Origin: Adlercreutzia equolifaciens
GTDB taxonomy: Bacteria > Actinomycetota > Coriobacteriia > Coriobacteriales > Eggerthellaceae
Length of the DNA: 64,000 bases
NCBI RefSeq assembly: GCF_029076695.1
Contig: NZ_JARFIK010000002.1
Location: 1 to 64,000 of the forward strand
Direction of reading: 5' to 3'
Position 1 is the stretch's first letter; each line of letters starts with the position of its first letter. The notes under the pieces are model-generated. The model saw nothing but the letters and a program-made list of their open reading frames with translations, was not told the DNA's origin and ran no database searches. Position numbers and translations under genes: made by a program. Below are positions 43,082 through 55,108 of the stretch, piece by piece.

Positions 43082-43930
43082 ATGTCCGTTGAATGGCCCC
43101 TGGTTCTGTTCTCCCTGCTTGCAGGCTGCGGAGGATGCACGTTTGCCTATTTGGCCCTGTCCGATCTGCTGACCTCCAACAAGAAGGGTCAGTTCCAGAT
43201 TGCCCTGGTTGCCCTTATTGTGGCGGTGGTCGGCGGTTTCTGCTCGGTGGCCCACCTGGCCTCCCCGCAGAACGTTATGGCCGCTGTGTGGAACATCGGC
43301 TCGTTCTCCGGCATTTCGATCGAGCTGATCCTTATCGGCATTACCTGCGTGCTCATGGTGGTCTATATGGTGCTGCTCAAGCGCGGTGCCGCTGAGTCCG
43401 CGCAGAAGGCCGTGGCCGCCGTCGGCGGTGTGTTCGGTCTGCTGCTGGCGTTCTTTACTGGCCATGGCTACGTTATCGAGTCCCAGGCGACGTGGAACAC
43501 CGAGCTTCTGCCCTTCGCCTATTTGGGCACGTCGCTGGCGCTGGGTGCCTTCCTCTACGCCGTGTGCGCCGTGGTGTGCAAGGTCGACGAGGCCGATCTG
43601 CGCAAGATGGCCATTCCCGTGGGCGTTGGCGCTGTGCTGGGCGCGGTGTCGATTCTCGGCTACGTGCTGGCCGTGGGCTTTGAGGCGGCGGCTACTGAGC
43701 CGGTGCTTCTGTGGGGCGGCCTGATTGCCTGCGGCATTGTCATCACGGCCATTTGCGGCGTCGTGGTTATGGCTCGCAAGCAGAACATGGACTCCCTGGC
43801 GGTTCCCTGCGTGGGGCTGGCCGCTACGGCGGTGGGCGCTGTGTCGCTGCGTGCCTTCATGTGGGTTGTGGGCAGCGGTTTTCTCGGCCTGTTTGAAGTG
43901 GCGATGAATTCGCGCGTCATCGGCCTGTAG
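43082..43930 (+). CDS. DmsC-like membrane anchor
   Basis: A 282-residue membrane protein with eight TM segments, beginning WPLVLFSLLAGCGGCTFAYLALSDLL and containing SVAHLASPQNVMAAVWNIGSF, both typical of DmsC. It binds quinol and connects the ferredoxin subunit to the membrane. It starts directly after the dmsB-like stop. Confidence 0.9.
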   Translation: MSVEWPLVLFSLLAGCGGCTFAYLALSDLLTSNKKGQFQIALVALIVAVVGGFCSVAHLASPQNVMAAVWNIGSFSGISIELILIGITCVLMVVYMVLLKRGAAESAQKAVAAVGGVFGLLLAFFTGHGYVIESQATWNTELLPFAYLGTSLALGAFLYAVCAVVCKVDEADLRKMAIPVGVGAVLGAVSILGYVLAVGFEAAATEPVLLWGGLIACGIVITAICGVVVMARKQNMDSLAVPCVGLAATAVGAVSLRAFMWVVGSGFLGLFEVAMNSRVIGL

Positions 43931-43940
43931 GTATGAGGAG

Positions 43941-43981
43941 GCGAAGTGGCAGGGCCGATCAGGCGCGCTCTGCCACTTCGC
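43941..43981 (+). other. Intercistronic 12-bp hairpin
   Basis: GCGAAGTGGCAG (43941-43952) pairs perfectly with CTGCCACTTCGC (43970-43981) between the dmsC-like stop and the chaperone start. No T run follows. It could stabilise the upstream mRNA or reduce read-through into the maturation genes. Confidence 0.7.
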
Positions 43982-44001
43982 TTCGAGGTAAGGAGAATGC
44001 A

Positions 44002-44739
44002 ATGGAGACGTTGGAGGAGCGGGAGCCGGCGCAGAACGAGGCCCAGGAGCTTCGTGAGGAGATCAAGGCGCGCGCGGATTTCTACCGTATGCTGAAGGAC
44101 CTCTATTTCCGAGCGCTTACGCAGGACGAAATTGACGCCATGGCGCAGACGGACTACACAGAGCTGCGGGCGGGCAAGGAAGAGTCTCTCATGGCCGAGG
44201 GCTTCGACGATATCTTCCGCTACCTGCGCAAGCGCAACACCGGCACGCGTCAGGAGCTGTCGGCCGATCATACCGGGGCGTTCCTGGGCACGCGCGTTAT
44301 CGCCGGCAAGCAGGCCATGCCCTACGAGTCGCTCTTCCGCGACGAATCCGGTTTGCTTATGCGCGGGCCGCGCACGGAAGTGTTCCGCGCGTACAAGGAG
44401 GCCCGTATCATGCTGCCCGAGGGGATGAACATCCCCGAGGATCACCTGGCCTTCGAGTTCGAGTTCATGGCTATCCTGTGCGACCGGGCGGTCGCGTGTC
44501 TGGACCAGGGCGATTGGTCCGGCTGCGACGCGCAGCTGGCGCTGCAGGAGGAGTTCTTCGAAGCGCATATTGCCAGCTGGTTCGACCTCTTCTACGATCG
44601 CGCCATGAACTTCGTCCAAACGCGCTTCTATCGCGGCGTGCTGAAGGTGACGAAGGCCTATCTGGACGAGGAGCCGGCCTCCCTTGCCGGTGCTCGTGCG
44701 GCGATCGCTTCGTGCGACGCTTCCTCCCAGGCCGCGTAA
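44002..44739 (+). CDS. TorD/DmsD-family molybdoenzyme chaperone
   Basis: A 245-residue all-helical cytoplasmic protein with the TorD pattern (RADFYRMLKDLYFRALTQDEIDAM, YESLFRDESGLLMRGPRTEVFRAYKEA, LPEDHLAFEFEFMA-type segment as NIPEDHLAFEFEFMAILCD). Such proteins bind the Tat signal of their partner enzyme and hold it until the cofactor is inserted. It most likely serves the 39620 catalytic subunit. ATG 44002 follows AAGGAG; the upstream frame to 43933 runs through the hairpin. Confidence 0.9.
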   Translation: METLEEREPAQNEAQELREEIKARADFYRMLKDLYFRALTQDEIDAMAQTDYTELRAGKEESLMAEGFDDIFRYLRKRNTGTRQELSADHTGAFLGTRVIAGKQAMPYESLFRDESGLLMRGPRTEVFRAYKEARIMLPEGMNIPEDHLAFEFEFMAILCDRAVACLDQGDWSGCDAQLALQEEFFEAHIASWFDLFYDRAMNFVQTRFYRGVLKVTKAYLDEEPASLAGARAAIASCDASSQAA

Positions 44740-44751
44740 GGACGTGGCAGC

Positions 44752-45381
44752 ATGAGCGAGGAGAAGGAGAAGACCGAGCGCGTGCCCGGCATGTCTCGGC
44801 GAGAGCTTGTGGGCGGCTGCGCTGTGGCGGCGGCGCTGCTCGTGTTGGGTGGCGCCGGCAAGGCCTTTGCCAGCGACGGTGACTTTCTGCGGCCGCCGGG
44901 TGGTCAGGACTACGAGCGGCTTCTCGGCGCCTGCGTTCGCTGCGATCGCTGTCGGAGCGCCTGCGACCGCGAGGCCATTACCGTGTGCACGGTGTCCGAC
45001 GGCCTTGTGAACGCACGGCTGCCCCGCGTGAGCTTCCAATTTGGATACTGCGATATGTGCGAGGGCGCGTACAAGTGCATCAAGGCTTGTCCCACTGGCG
45101 CTTTGGCTGCTTTCGACGCCGAGACGGATAAGATCGGCGTTGCCGAGATCGACCCCGATGAGTGCCTGACCTACATCCTGTCCGGCAAGTGCGACGCCCG
45201 TTGCGTGGATGCCTGCCAATGGGAGGCGCTGTGGCTCGACGACCAGGGCCGTCTCCAGATCGACCAGGATAAGTGCAACGGCTGCGGCGCCTGCCAGTTC
45301 CTCTGTCCTTCGAGTGCCTACGGCACCTACAGCGGATCGGGCCACAAGGGCATCAACGTCGTTGCCGTGTCCCAAAATTGA
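44752..45381 (+). CDS. NapG-like Tat-exported ferredoxin
   Basis: A 209-residue protein with a Tat signal (MSRRELVGGCAVAAALLVLGGAGKAFA) and cysteine groups CVRCDRCRSAC, CDMCEGAYKCIKAC, CDARCVDAC and CNGCGACQFLC, as in NapG, MauM and relatives. NapG works with NapH to pass electrons from quinol to a periplasmic enzyme, so this gives the operon a second possible route besides the DmsC anchor. Confidence 0.9.
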   Translation: MSEEKEKTERVPGMSRRELVGGCAVAAALLVLGGAGKAFASDGDFLRPPGGQDYERLLGACVRCDRCRSACDREAITVCTVSDGLVNARLPRVSFQFGYCDMCEGAYKCIKACPTGALAAFDAETDKIGVAEIDPDECLTYILSGKCDARCVDACQWEALWLDDQGRLQIDQDKCNGCGACQFLCPSSAYGTYSGSGHKGINVVAVSQN

Positions 45382-45426
45382 GTTATCGGTTGCTAAGCGA
45401 CCTTTGTTGAGATCGGAGTCGAAGCA

Positions 45427-46518
45427 ATGGCGAAACGTTACGAGGGCCGAAAGTTTTTCAAGCCCACGGTGCTGCGCGGCATCGTTGCGGGCGTGGTGGC
45501 TCTGGCGGTAGTAATCAGCTGCATATTTCACGTGGGATGGGGCACTTTGTCCTCCTTCGGCATAGGCGACCTGTACCTGTTGTGCCCCTTGGGAGGCCTC
45601 GAGGCGCTGCTGGCGTCGCGTTCGGTGATTCTCTCGGTGGTGGTGGCTCTGGTCATCGTGTTCGCGCTGATACTGCTTTTGGGAAAGTCGTTCTGCGCCT
45701 GGGCCTGCCCGGTCAATGTCCTGTCCCGGTTCCTTTCGGGGAAAAAGACGAAGGCAGCGCAAAAGAAAGAGCGGCAGCAGTCGGCCGATCAGGCTCTCTC
45801 TCGTTTCGAGGCGTTGAGTCTTGCGTCGGGGTGCGCGGGATGCACGGGATGCTCGGGAGAAGGTGCCACCACTTCGTGTCCGTCGTCGAACCCCTCCTCG
45901 GCGACGCAGGCATCGAAGCCCGAGGATCCCGCCGCGCCCTCTGATACGGTCGCTCATCGCAAGGTCAGGCTCGATAGCCGCCATGTGGTGCTTGGCGGGG
46001 CCCTGGCCTCGGCGCTCATCTTCGGCTTCCCGGTATTCTGTCTTATCTGCCCCATTGGCCTGACCTTCGGCACCGTGGTGTCTCTGGTTCGCCTGGTCGG
46101 TTTCAACGAGCCGTCGTGGGGACTGCTCCTGTTCCCGGCTCTTATCGTCATCGAGCTGGTGGTACTTCACCGGTGGTGTCACAACTTGTGCCCGGTCAGT
46201 GCGCTCATGTCCCTGGTGTCGTCCTTTAATCGCACCTTGCGTCCCAAGGCCGACGAGGCGCTGTGCCTGCGCACGGCCGGCGAGCCCTGCGCGGTGTGCG
46301 CCAGCGTGTGCCCGGAGAACATCGATCCGCGCAGCAACTTGGGAACGCGCCCGCTGTCGGAATGCACGCGCTGCGGTGCCTGCATCGAGGCGTGCCCGAA
46401 GGGAGCACTCAGCTTCACGAAACGGGGCCTGCGCCGTCGCGAGGAAAATGCGGCGGCCGTTGATGCCGAGCTGCCGACGGAGTTGGAGCCCGTGACCTCG
46501 TCGGCAGCACTTGACTAG
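45427..46518 (+). CDS. NapH-like membrane iron-sulfur protein
   Basis: A 363-residue protein with at least four TM segments, FCAWACPVNVLS and FCLICPIG motifs after TM helices, and C-terminal ferredoxin sites (CAVCASVC, CTRCGACIEAC). Typical of NapH/CcoG-like quinol-linked Fe-S proteins. Between TM pairs there is an unusual cysteine-rich insert (CAGCTGCSGEGATTSC, about 138-153) followed by a Ser/Pro linker. Last gene of the operon; stem-loops follow at 46539 and 46561. Confidence 0.88.
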   Translation: MAKRYEGRKFFKPTVLRGIVAGVVALAVVISCIFHVGWGTLSSFGIGDLYLLCPLGGLEALLASRSVILSVVVALVIVFALILLLGKSFCAWACPVNVLSRFLSGKKTKAAQKKERQQSADQALSRFEALSLASGCAGCTGCSGEGATTSCPSSNPSSATQASKPEDPAAPSDTVAHRKVRLDSRHVVLGGALASALIFGFPVFCLICPIGLTFGTVVSLVRLVGFNEPSWGLLLFPALIVIELVVLHRWCHNLCPVSALMSLVSSFNRTLRPKADEALCLRTAGEPCAVCASVCPENIDPRSNLGTRPLSECTRCGACIEACPKGALSFTKRGLRRREENAAAVDAELPTELEPVTSSAALD

Positions 46519-46538
46519 CCTTTTTTGCAACATGAAGA

Positions 46539-46594
46539 AACCCGCTAGAGCGGGTTGGAGAGCCCCCTCCTCGTAGTACACGAGGAGGGGGCTT
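46539..46594. terminator. Double terminator between convergent operons
   Basis: AACCCGCT/AGCGGGTT (46539-46556) and a 14-bp perfect stem (46561-46574 / 46580-46593, core CCCCCTCCTCGT). They separate the rightward molybdoenzyme operon from the leftward PFOR gene. Confidence 0.8.
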
Positions 46595-46610
46595 TGCTGT
46601 CGGCTGGGGT

Positions 46611-50336
<3,726 letters not shown>

Positions 50337-50370
50337 GATGAATCCTCTCTCGATGCTCCCCCGGGGTCGG

Positions 50371-50477
50371 GCCACGGGGTAGTGCTCAGTCGCTCAGACA
50401 GTCCTCGCTCGGCGAAACAGCCCACTGGGCTGTTTCGTTCGCTGCGGAACTCGCTTGGTGAGCACCACCCCGTGTCC
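50371..50477 (+). repeat. Hairpin repeat copy A (upstream of PFOR)
   Basis: One of three ~105-bp related copies. Conserved left arm GCTCAGACAGTCCTCGCT, then a variable perfect stem CGAAACAGCCCA/TGGGCTGTTTCG (50413-50437), then the conserved right arm GCTGCGGAACTCGCTTGGT. It ends about 35 bp before the PFOR start, in the PFOR 5' leader. Confidence 0.8.
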
Positions 50478-50514
50478 CTCTTCGCTCTGCCACTGCTGAG
50501 TGGGAGTTCAGAGG

Positions 50515-50619
50515 AGACGTCGGGTGTTCTGACCGAGCGAGTTCCGCAGCGACTGGAAGTGTCCAGTGGACACTTCCACAAAGCGAGGACTGTTTGAGCG
50601 AATCAGAATACCCGGCGGC
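50515..50619 (-). repeat. Hairpin repeat copy B (inverted, after the AEC gene)
   Basis: The same element as copy A in reverse orientation. Its stem is GGAAGTGTCC (50555-50564) / GGACACTTCC (50568-50577), different in sequence from copy A but equal in form and centre. Flanks match AACTCGCTCGGTCAG and GATTCGCTCAAACAGTCCT when reverse-complemented. Confidence 0.8.
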
Positions 50620-50659
50620 TCCGACTCAGGCGGAGCCGCCGAGAAGATAAGTGAGCCGA

Positions 50660-51709
50660 TTACGCTCCGAACAGGTGCTCGATCATGGGGGTTACCACGA
50701 TCCAGAGGGGCATGGTGGCGGCAAAGACCAGGGTGGACACGGCCACGGTGGAGGCGCCGTCACGCACGTAGATGTTGTAGCGGCTGGAGATGATGATGCC
50801 TGAGAACGCCGGCGGCAGAGCGATGGCCAGTACGAACATCTGCAGCACCTCGCCGTGGATGCCGCAGAGCAGGCCGATGGCCAGGCCCACGGCCGGGGTC
50901 AGCAGGTTGCGGTAGAAGGTGTTCCAGAGGATTTCCTTACCCAGGCTGAACTTCACCGTGGACAGCGCGATGCCGGCGGCGAACACGGCCAGGCCGGAGT
51001 TGGCCTTGGCGATCAGATCGAAGCAGGGATAAAGCGCCTTCGGGAACTGGATACCCACCAGCACGATGGCCACGGCCAGAAGCGGCACCCATACCACAGG
51101 CTGCTTCAGGGCGTTCACGATAGCGGTGAGGCTGGAGTTCTTCTTGACTGGAGCCGCGGGCGTGTTGCCCTTGGCCGTGGCGGTAGCGCCGGTGGCGGCC
51201 AGCTTGGTCTTGCCGCCGTTCTGGGCCGTCATCTGGTTCTCGCCCTTATTCACCAGGTACATGCCGATGGGGATGGTGATGGCGTTCACCACGATGGCCA
51301 CGATGGCCACCACGAGGCCCGTCTGGGTGCCCGTGCCGAACACCGGGTCGAGCACGGCGTAGCCCAGAAAGCCGATGGTCGGCGAGCCGGCGATCAGCGC
51401 GCATACGCCAGCCTCAGCGATGTTGTGCTTGAACACCTTCCAGCACAACAGGAAGCTGAGCATGAACATGCCGATGACCACGCCGAGGCTCACCAGGGTC
51501 AGCGTCAAGTCGCTGAACAGCATTTCGCGCGTTGCGCCCGTGATGGACACGAACAAGGCCGCCGGCAGGGCAATGTCCAGCACGACCTTGTTGAGGCCCT
51601 GCATCTGGTCGTGGTCGAACTTGTGCAGTCGACCGCCCAAGTAGCCGAGGATCATAATGACGAAGATCGGCAAAATGTCTGAGAGGAGTATGTTACCGAT
51701 GTCTCCCAT
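50660..51709 (-). CDS. AEC-family transporter (auxin efflux carrier-like)
   Basis: A 349-residue carrier with about 10 TM segments split by a hydrophilic loop (about 150-195, Lys/Ala/Thr-rich). AEC proteins move organic anions such as malate, malonate or oxalate. Lying between oxc and PFOR, it is the likely oxalate or related-acid carrier of the cluster; this is inferred from position. ATG 51709 (MGDIGNILLSDILPIFVIMILGY) follows AAAGGG; the longer frame to 51799 only translates the repeat copy C. Confidence 0.87.
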   Translation of the reverse strand: MGDIGNILLSDILPIFVIMILGYLGGRLHKFDHDQMQGLNKVVLDIALPAALFVSITGATREMLFSDLTLTLVSLGVVIGMFMLSFLLCWKVFKHNIAEAGVCALIAGSPTIGFLGYAVLDPVFGTGTQTGLVVAIVAIVVNAITIPIGMYLVNKGENQMTAQNGGKTKLAATGATATAKGNTPAAPVKKNSSLTAIVNALKQPVVWVPLLAVAIVLVGIQFPKALYPCFDLIAKANSGLAVFAAGIALSTVKFSLGKEILWNTFYRNLLTPAVGLAIGLLCGIHGEVLQMFVLAIALPPAFSGIIISSRYNIYVRDGASTVAVSTLVFAATMPLWIVVTPMIEHLFGA

Positions 51710-51745
51710 TTTCTTACCCTTTCTCGCGGGTCTCCCGAGGGCGCA

Positions 51746-51850
51746 GCCACGGGGTATCCTGATTCGCTCAAACAGTCCTCGCTTTGTGGAAGTGTCCACT
51801 GGACACTTCCAGTCGCTGCGGAACTCGCTCGGTCAGTACACCCCGCGTCT
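51746..51850 (+). repeat. Hairpin repeat copy C (between oxc and the AEC gene)
   Basis: Same orientation as copy A. The stem GGAAGTGTCC (51788-51797) / GGACACTTCC (51801-51810) equals that of copy B; arms are GATTCGCTCAAACAGTCCTC and GCTGCGGAACTCGCTCGGTC. It occupies most of the intercistronic gap. Confidence 0.8.
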
Positions 51851-51896
51851 GCGCCGGACTCAGCCTTGGTTGAGGTTGAGAGGGGAGCTCTCTTGC

Positions 51897-53678
51897 TTAA
51901 TCAACCAACTTGCCGTTTTCGCGGTGCTCGGCCAGGTCTTCTTGCTCGTTGCCAACCAGGGGGCCGGTGACGGGCTGCGGGTTCAAGTAGGTGATGTGGC
52001 CCGACTCCTTGCCGGAGTGGATGGAGAGCTCGCAGCACACCATGGTGGGCTTGCCGCTGGCCACGCCGGCGGCCACGTACTTCTCAACCTCTTCAGGCGT
52101 CTTGGCGTAGTAGCCGGTGCCGCCGAAGGCCTCCATCATCTTCTCGTAGTGGCCGCAAGCCGACAGCGTCAGCGGCGAGGGGTCGCCGTCATCGCCCAAG
52201 TTCTTGAAGTCGCCGCGATAGATGCCGCCGTTGTTGAGGATGACCACGGTGATAGGCAACGAGTAACGGCAGATGGTTTCTACCTCCATGCCGTCGAAGC
52301 CGAAGGCCGAGTCGCCGTGGATGGAGATGACCGGCTTGCCCGTGGTGACGGCGGCGCCGATGGCGTAGGGCAGGCCCACGCCCATGACACCCCAGGTGCC
52401 GCAGTCCAGACGATGGCGCGGCAGGTACATGTCGATGATGTCGCGGCAGTCGTCCAGGGCGTTGGCGCCCTCGTTGGCAATGTAGACATCGTGGTTGGCG
52501 TCGGTGACCTTCTTGATGGCGCCCAGGGCGTTGTAATGGGTCATGGGTACGGTATCGGCGGTGGTGGCACCGGCGAAACGAGCGTTGTTCTTCTCGCTGT
52601 CGGCCTTGATGGCGGCCATCCAGGCCGGATCGGCATGATAAGGCTTCTTTGCCAGGTACTCGTTGAACAGGCCGATGGTGCTCTTGATGTCGCCGACCAC
52701 CGGGGCGGCGATGTAGCGGGAGTTGTCGATCTCGGTGGGGTCGATGTCAATCTGGATGAACTTCACATCGGGGTTCCAGTGCTTGCCCTTGCCGAAGTTG
52801 AGCATCCAGTTCAGGCGAGCGCCTACCATCACCACGACGTCGGCTTCGCGCATGGTCATGCCGCGGGCGGAAGCGGCGTTCTGCGGATGGTTGTCGGGCA
52901 GCAGGCCCTTGGCCATGGACATGGCCAGATAGGGCGCACCGGTGCTTTCCACGAACTGCTTGATGGCTTCGTCGCACTGGGCGTAGGCAGCACCCTTGCC
53001 CAGATAGATAAGGGGCTTTTTAGCGGTAGACAGCAGCTCCATGGCCTGGTCGATGACGTTCTGGGCCGGAATCTGCGCGGGGCAGGGGTCGTTCACCTTG
53101 TAGAGCAGGCTCTCGGCCACGCTGGCATCGATGGTCTGACCCAGGGTGTCGCCGGGCAGGTCGATGTAGACGCCGCCGGGGCGCCCCGTGCAGGCGGCGC
53201 GGATAGCGCGGGCCACTACCAGCGGGATGTCCTCCACCTTGTCAACGCGGTAGGCGGCCTTGGAGAAGGGCTTCGCGTAGTTCAGCTGGTCCATGCCCTC
53301 GTAGTCGCCCTCGCCCAGGTCGATAAGCTCGCGCGAGGAGGAGCCGGACATCATGATGACCGGCCAGCCATTCTCGGTGGCCTCCTTCAGGGGAATGAGG
53401 CCGTTCATAAAGCCCGGGGCGGACACGGTCAGATACAGGCCCGGCTTGCCGGTGATGAAACCCTCGGCTGCGGCAGCGTTGCCGGCGTCGGACTCATGGC
53501 GCAGGCCAATGTAGCGAATACCCTTGGCCTGGGCGATGCGGGCCACGTCGGTGACGGGGATGCCGATGACGCCGTACATCTTGTCGAAATCGTTCTTGAG
53601 CAGCGATTCAACCAGCACGTGGAATCCGTCGGTCAGATTCGCGGTGGCGGCTGATGCTGTCTGGTCGGTTGCAGTCAT
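51897..53678 (-). CDS. oxc: Oxalyl-CoA decarboxylase
   Basis: A 593-residue TPP enzyme that decarboxylates oxalyl-CoA to formyl-CoA. It has the three-domain fold: the TPP-activating Glu in GLRHESDAGNAAAAEGF (about 61), a central domain, and the C-terminal TPP/Mg site GDSAFGFDGMEVETI...VVILNNGGIY (about 456-490). FKNLGDDGDPSPLTL and the length are as in known Oxc proteins. ATG 53678 has AGGAGG with a 6-nt spacer; the longer frame to 53903 runs through the promoter. First gene of the leftward oxc-AEC-PFOR cluster, acting with frc at 34970. Confidence 0.95.
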   Translation of the reverse strand: MTATDQTASAATANLTDGFHVLVESLLKNDFDKMYGVIGIPVTDVARIAQAKGIRYIGLRHESDAGNAAAAEGFITGKPGLYLTVSAPGFMNGLIPLKEATENGWPVIMMSGSSSRELIDLGEGDYEGMDQLNYAKPFSKAAYRVDKVEDIPLVVARAIRAACTGRPGGVYIDLPGDTLGQTIDASVAESLLYKVNDPCPAQIPAQNVIDQAMELLSTAKKPLIYLGKGAAYAQCDEAIKQFVESTGAPYLAMSMAKGLLPDNHPQNAASARGMTMREADVVVMVGARLNWMLNFGKGKHWNPDVKFIQIDIDPTEIDNSRYIAAPVVGDIKSTIGLFNEYLAKKPYHADPAWMAAIKADSEKNNARFAGATTADTVPMTHYNALGAIKKVTDANHDVYIANEGANALDDCRDIIDMYLPRHRLDCGTWGVMGVGLPYAIGAAVTTGKPVISIHGDSAFGFDGMEVETICRYSLPITVVILNNGGIYRGDFKNLGDDGDPSPLTLSACGHYEKMMEAFGGTGYYAKTPEEVEKYVAAGVASGKPTMVCCELSIHSGKESGHITYLNPQPVTGPLVGNEQEDLAEHRENGKLVD

Positions 53679-54004
53679 AGGGTGCCTCCTGTTTTTGAGA
53701 GCGTTCAGACTTTCGGCAACGTTGTTTCGCCAGTGCGCTGGTGCCTGGGGAAGCCCGTTGGCGTGCGTGCTACTGGACGGCGCGGGCTGCGTGAAGGCAG
53801 ACAGGCAGAAGGGGAGCGCTGCTTCTGCTCTGAAATATAGACCCTGCCGCTGAGCAAGCTCACCCCTTAGAGGTGATGTTGGCGGGGGGTTACCGAACTG
53901 CATTTGAAAGGCAACATGGTCAACGTACCGCGGGCGTTTGCGGGGACTATAATCAAAAGAGTCGTATACGAACGCGCGCGATCGAGCAACGAAGGTGATC
54001 GAAG
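53679..54004. promoter_or_regulatory. Divergent oxc / CDF control region
   Basis: For oxc, a minus-strand -10 TATATT (53839-53834) has the dyad CACCCCT-T-AGAGGTG (53861-53875, one mismatch) centred about 32 bp upstream, near -40, with no good -35: an activator-dependent arrangement. For the rightward CDF gene, TATAAT lies at 53948-53953. The oxc leader is long (about 150 nt). No gene is seen here. Confidence 0.5.
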
Positions 54005-55108
54005 ATGAAGAACGAGCGAGAGCGCGAGATTATCAAGGCGAGCTTCGTGGGCATCGCCGGCAACATGCTGCTGGTGGTGTTCAAGCTCATTGTGGGATTC
54101 ACGGCGAACTCCATCGCCATCATCCTGGACGCGGTGAACAACGCCACCGATGCTCTGTCCTCCATTGTTACCATTGTGGGCACGAAAATTGCCGGCATGC
54201 GGCCGAACCGCCGACACCCCTTCGGCTACGGTCGTATCGAGTACCTGACATCGGTCATCATCGCCATTATCATTCTGGTGGCCGGCGCGCTGTCGCTGCG
54301 CGAGTCCATCGACAAGATCATCCATCCGGCCGTTACCAATTACACGGCCATCACCCTTACCGTCATTGTGGTGGCCATTATTGCGAAGATCTTCATCGGC
54401 GTGTACTTCAAGCGCGCCGGCACGAAGACGAACTCCCAGGCGCTTATTGCGTCGGGCATCGATTCGAATTACGACGCGGTGCTTTCGGCGGGCACCCTGG
54501 TGGTGGCCATTGCCCAGCTGGCATGGAACGTGAACATCGACGGTATTGTGGGCCTGCTCATTTCGTTGGTGGTCATCAAGGCCGGCTTGGAAGTGCTGCG
54601 CGACGCTTTAGGGCCCATCATCGGACAGCGCGAAGACGATGAGTTGGGTCGTAAGATAGAGGACTACGTGAACTCTTTCGATGGCGTGCGCGGCACCTAC
54701 GATTTGCTGCTGGACAATTTCGGGCCCAACGAGACCATCGGCAGCCTGCACATCGAGGTGCCCGATGATATGAGCGCCTGCCATATTCATGAGCTCACCC
54801 GCAAAATTACCCTGGGGCTTTACGATAAATTCAACATCGTGGCCACGGTGGGCATCTACGCCGAGAACACCACGGGCAAGTTCGCGCCGATGCGTGCCAA
54901 GCTGACGCGCATAGTGGAGGAGCATCCGAAGATTCTGCAAACCCACGGCTTCTATGTGGACGACGATACCAAGACGGTCTATTTCGATCTGGTCATCGAC
55001 TTCAAGGCCGACGATGACGCCATTCGCGAGGCGGTGGTGAAGGCCATGGAGAAAGCCTATCCCGCCTATACCTACAACGTCATCGTCGATACCGACTACG
55101 AGGGCTAG
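54005..55108 (+). CDS. Cation diffusion facilitator family transporter
   Basis: A 367-residue CDF protein exporting divalent metals by proton antiport. It has about six TM segments in residues 10-215; metal-site motifs are LDAVNNATDALSS in TM2 and GIDSNYDAVLS in TM5, and HPFGYGRIEYL follows TM2. Asn and Asp at the TM2 site rather than His/Asp argues for Mn or Fe over Zn, though this is not decisive. The C-terminal cytoplasmic domain (about 220-365) is longer than usual. Confidence 0.88.
   Translation: MKNEREREIIKASFVGIAGNMLLVVFKLIVGFTANSIAIILDAVNNATDALSSIVTIVGTKIAGMRPNRRHPFGYGRIEYLTSVIIAIIILVAGALSLRESIDKIIHPAVTNYTAITLTVIVVAIIAKIFIGVYFKRAGTKTNSQALIASGIDSNYDAVLSAGTLVVAIAQLAWNVNIDGIVGLLISLVVIKAGLEVLRDALGPIIGQREDDELGRKIEDYVNSFDGVRGTYDLLLDNFGPNETIGSLHIEVPDDMSACHIHELTRKITLGLYDKFNIVATVGIYAENTTGKFAPMRAKLTRIVEEHPKILQTHGFYVDDDTKTVYFDLVIDFKADDDAIREAVVKAMEKAYPAYTYNVIVDTDYEG

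Larger units (their letters stand above)
50337..50659. other. Gap between the AEC and PFOR genes
   Basis: This 323-bp interval holds repeat copies A (50371-50477) and B (50515-50619) in opposite orientation, plus a GC-rich stem GGCGGCTCCG...CGGAGCCGCC (50614-50640) after the AEC stop. No coding sequence is credible; short ORFs here read through the repeats. Confidence 0.7.

Noticed and set aside
43660-46581. Minus-strand open frame (973 codons) across five genes
   Set aside because: It spans several well-supported plus-strand genes with good RBSs and clear families, so it is a shadow.
50371-51850. Composite transposon formed by the repeats flanking the AEC gene
   Set aside because: No transposase is present and a third copy lies outside the pair. 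The copies fall in operon gaps, which fits an intercistronic element better, though a small non-autonomous element is not excluded.
51657-53654. Plus-strand open frame (665 codons) opposite oxc
   Set aside because: It is antisense to oxalyl-CoA decarboxylase, Val/Gly/His-rich, with no motif.
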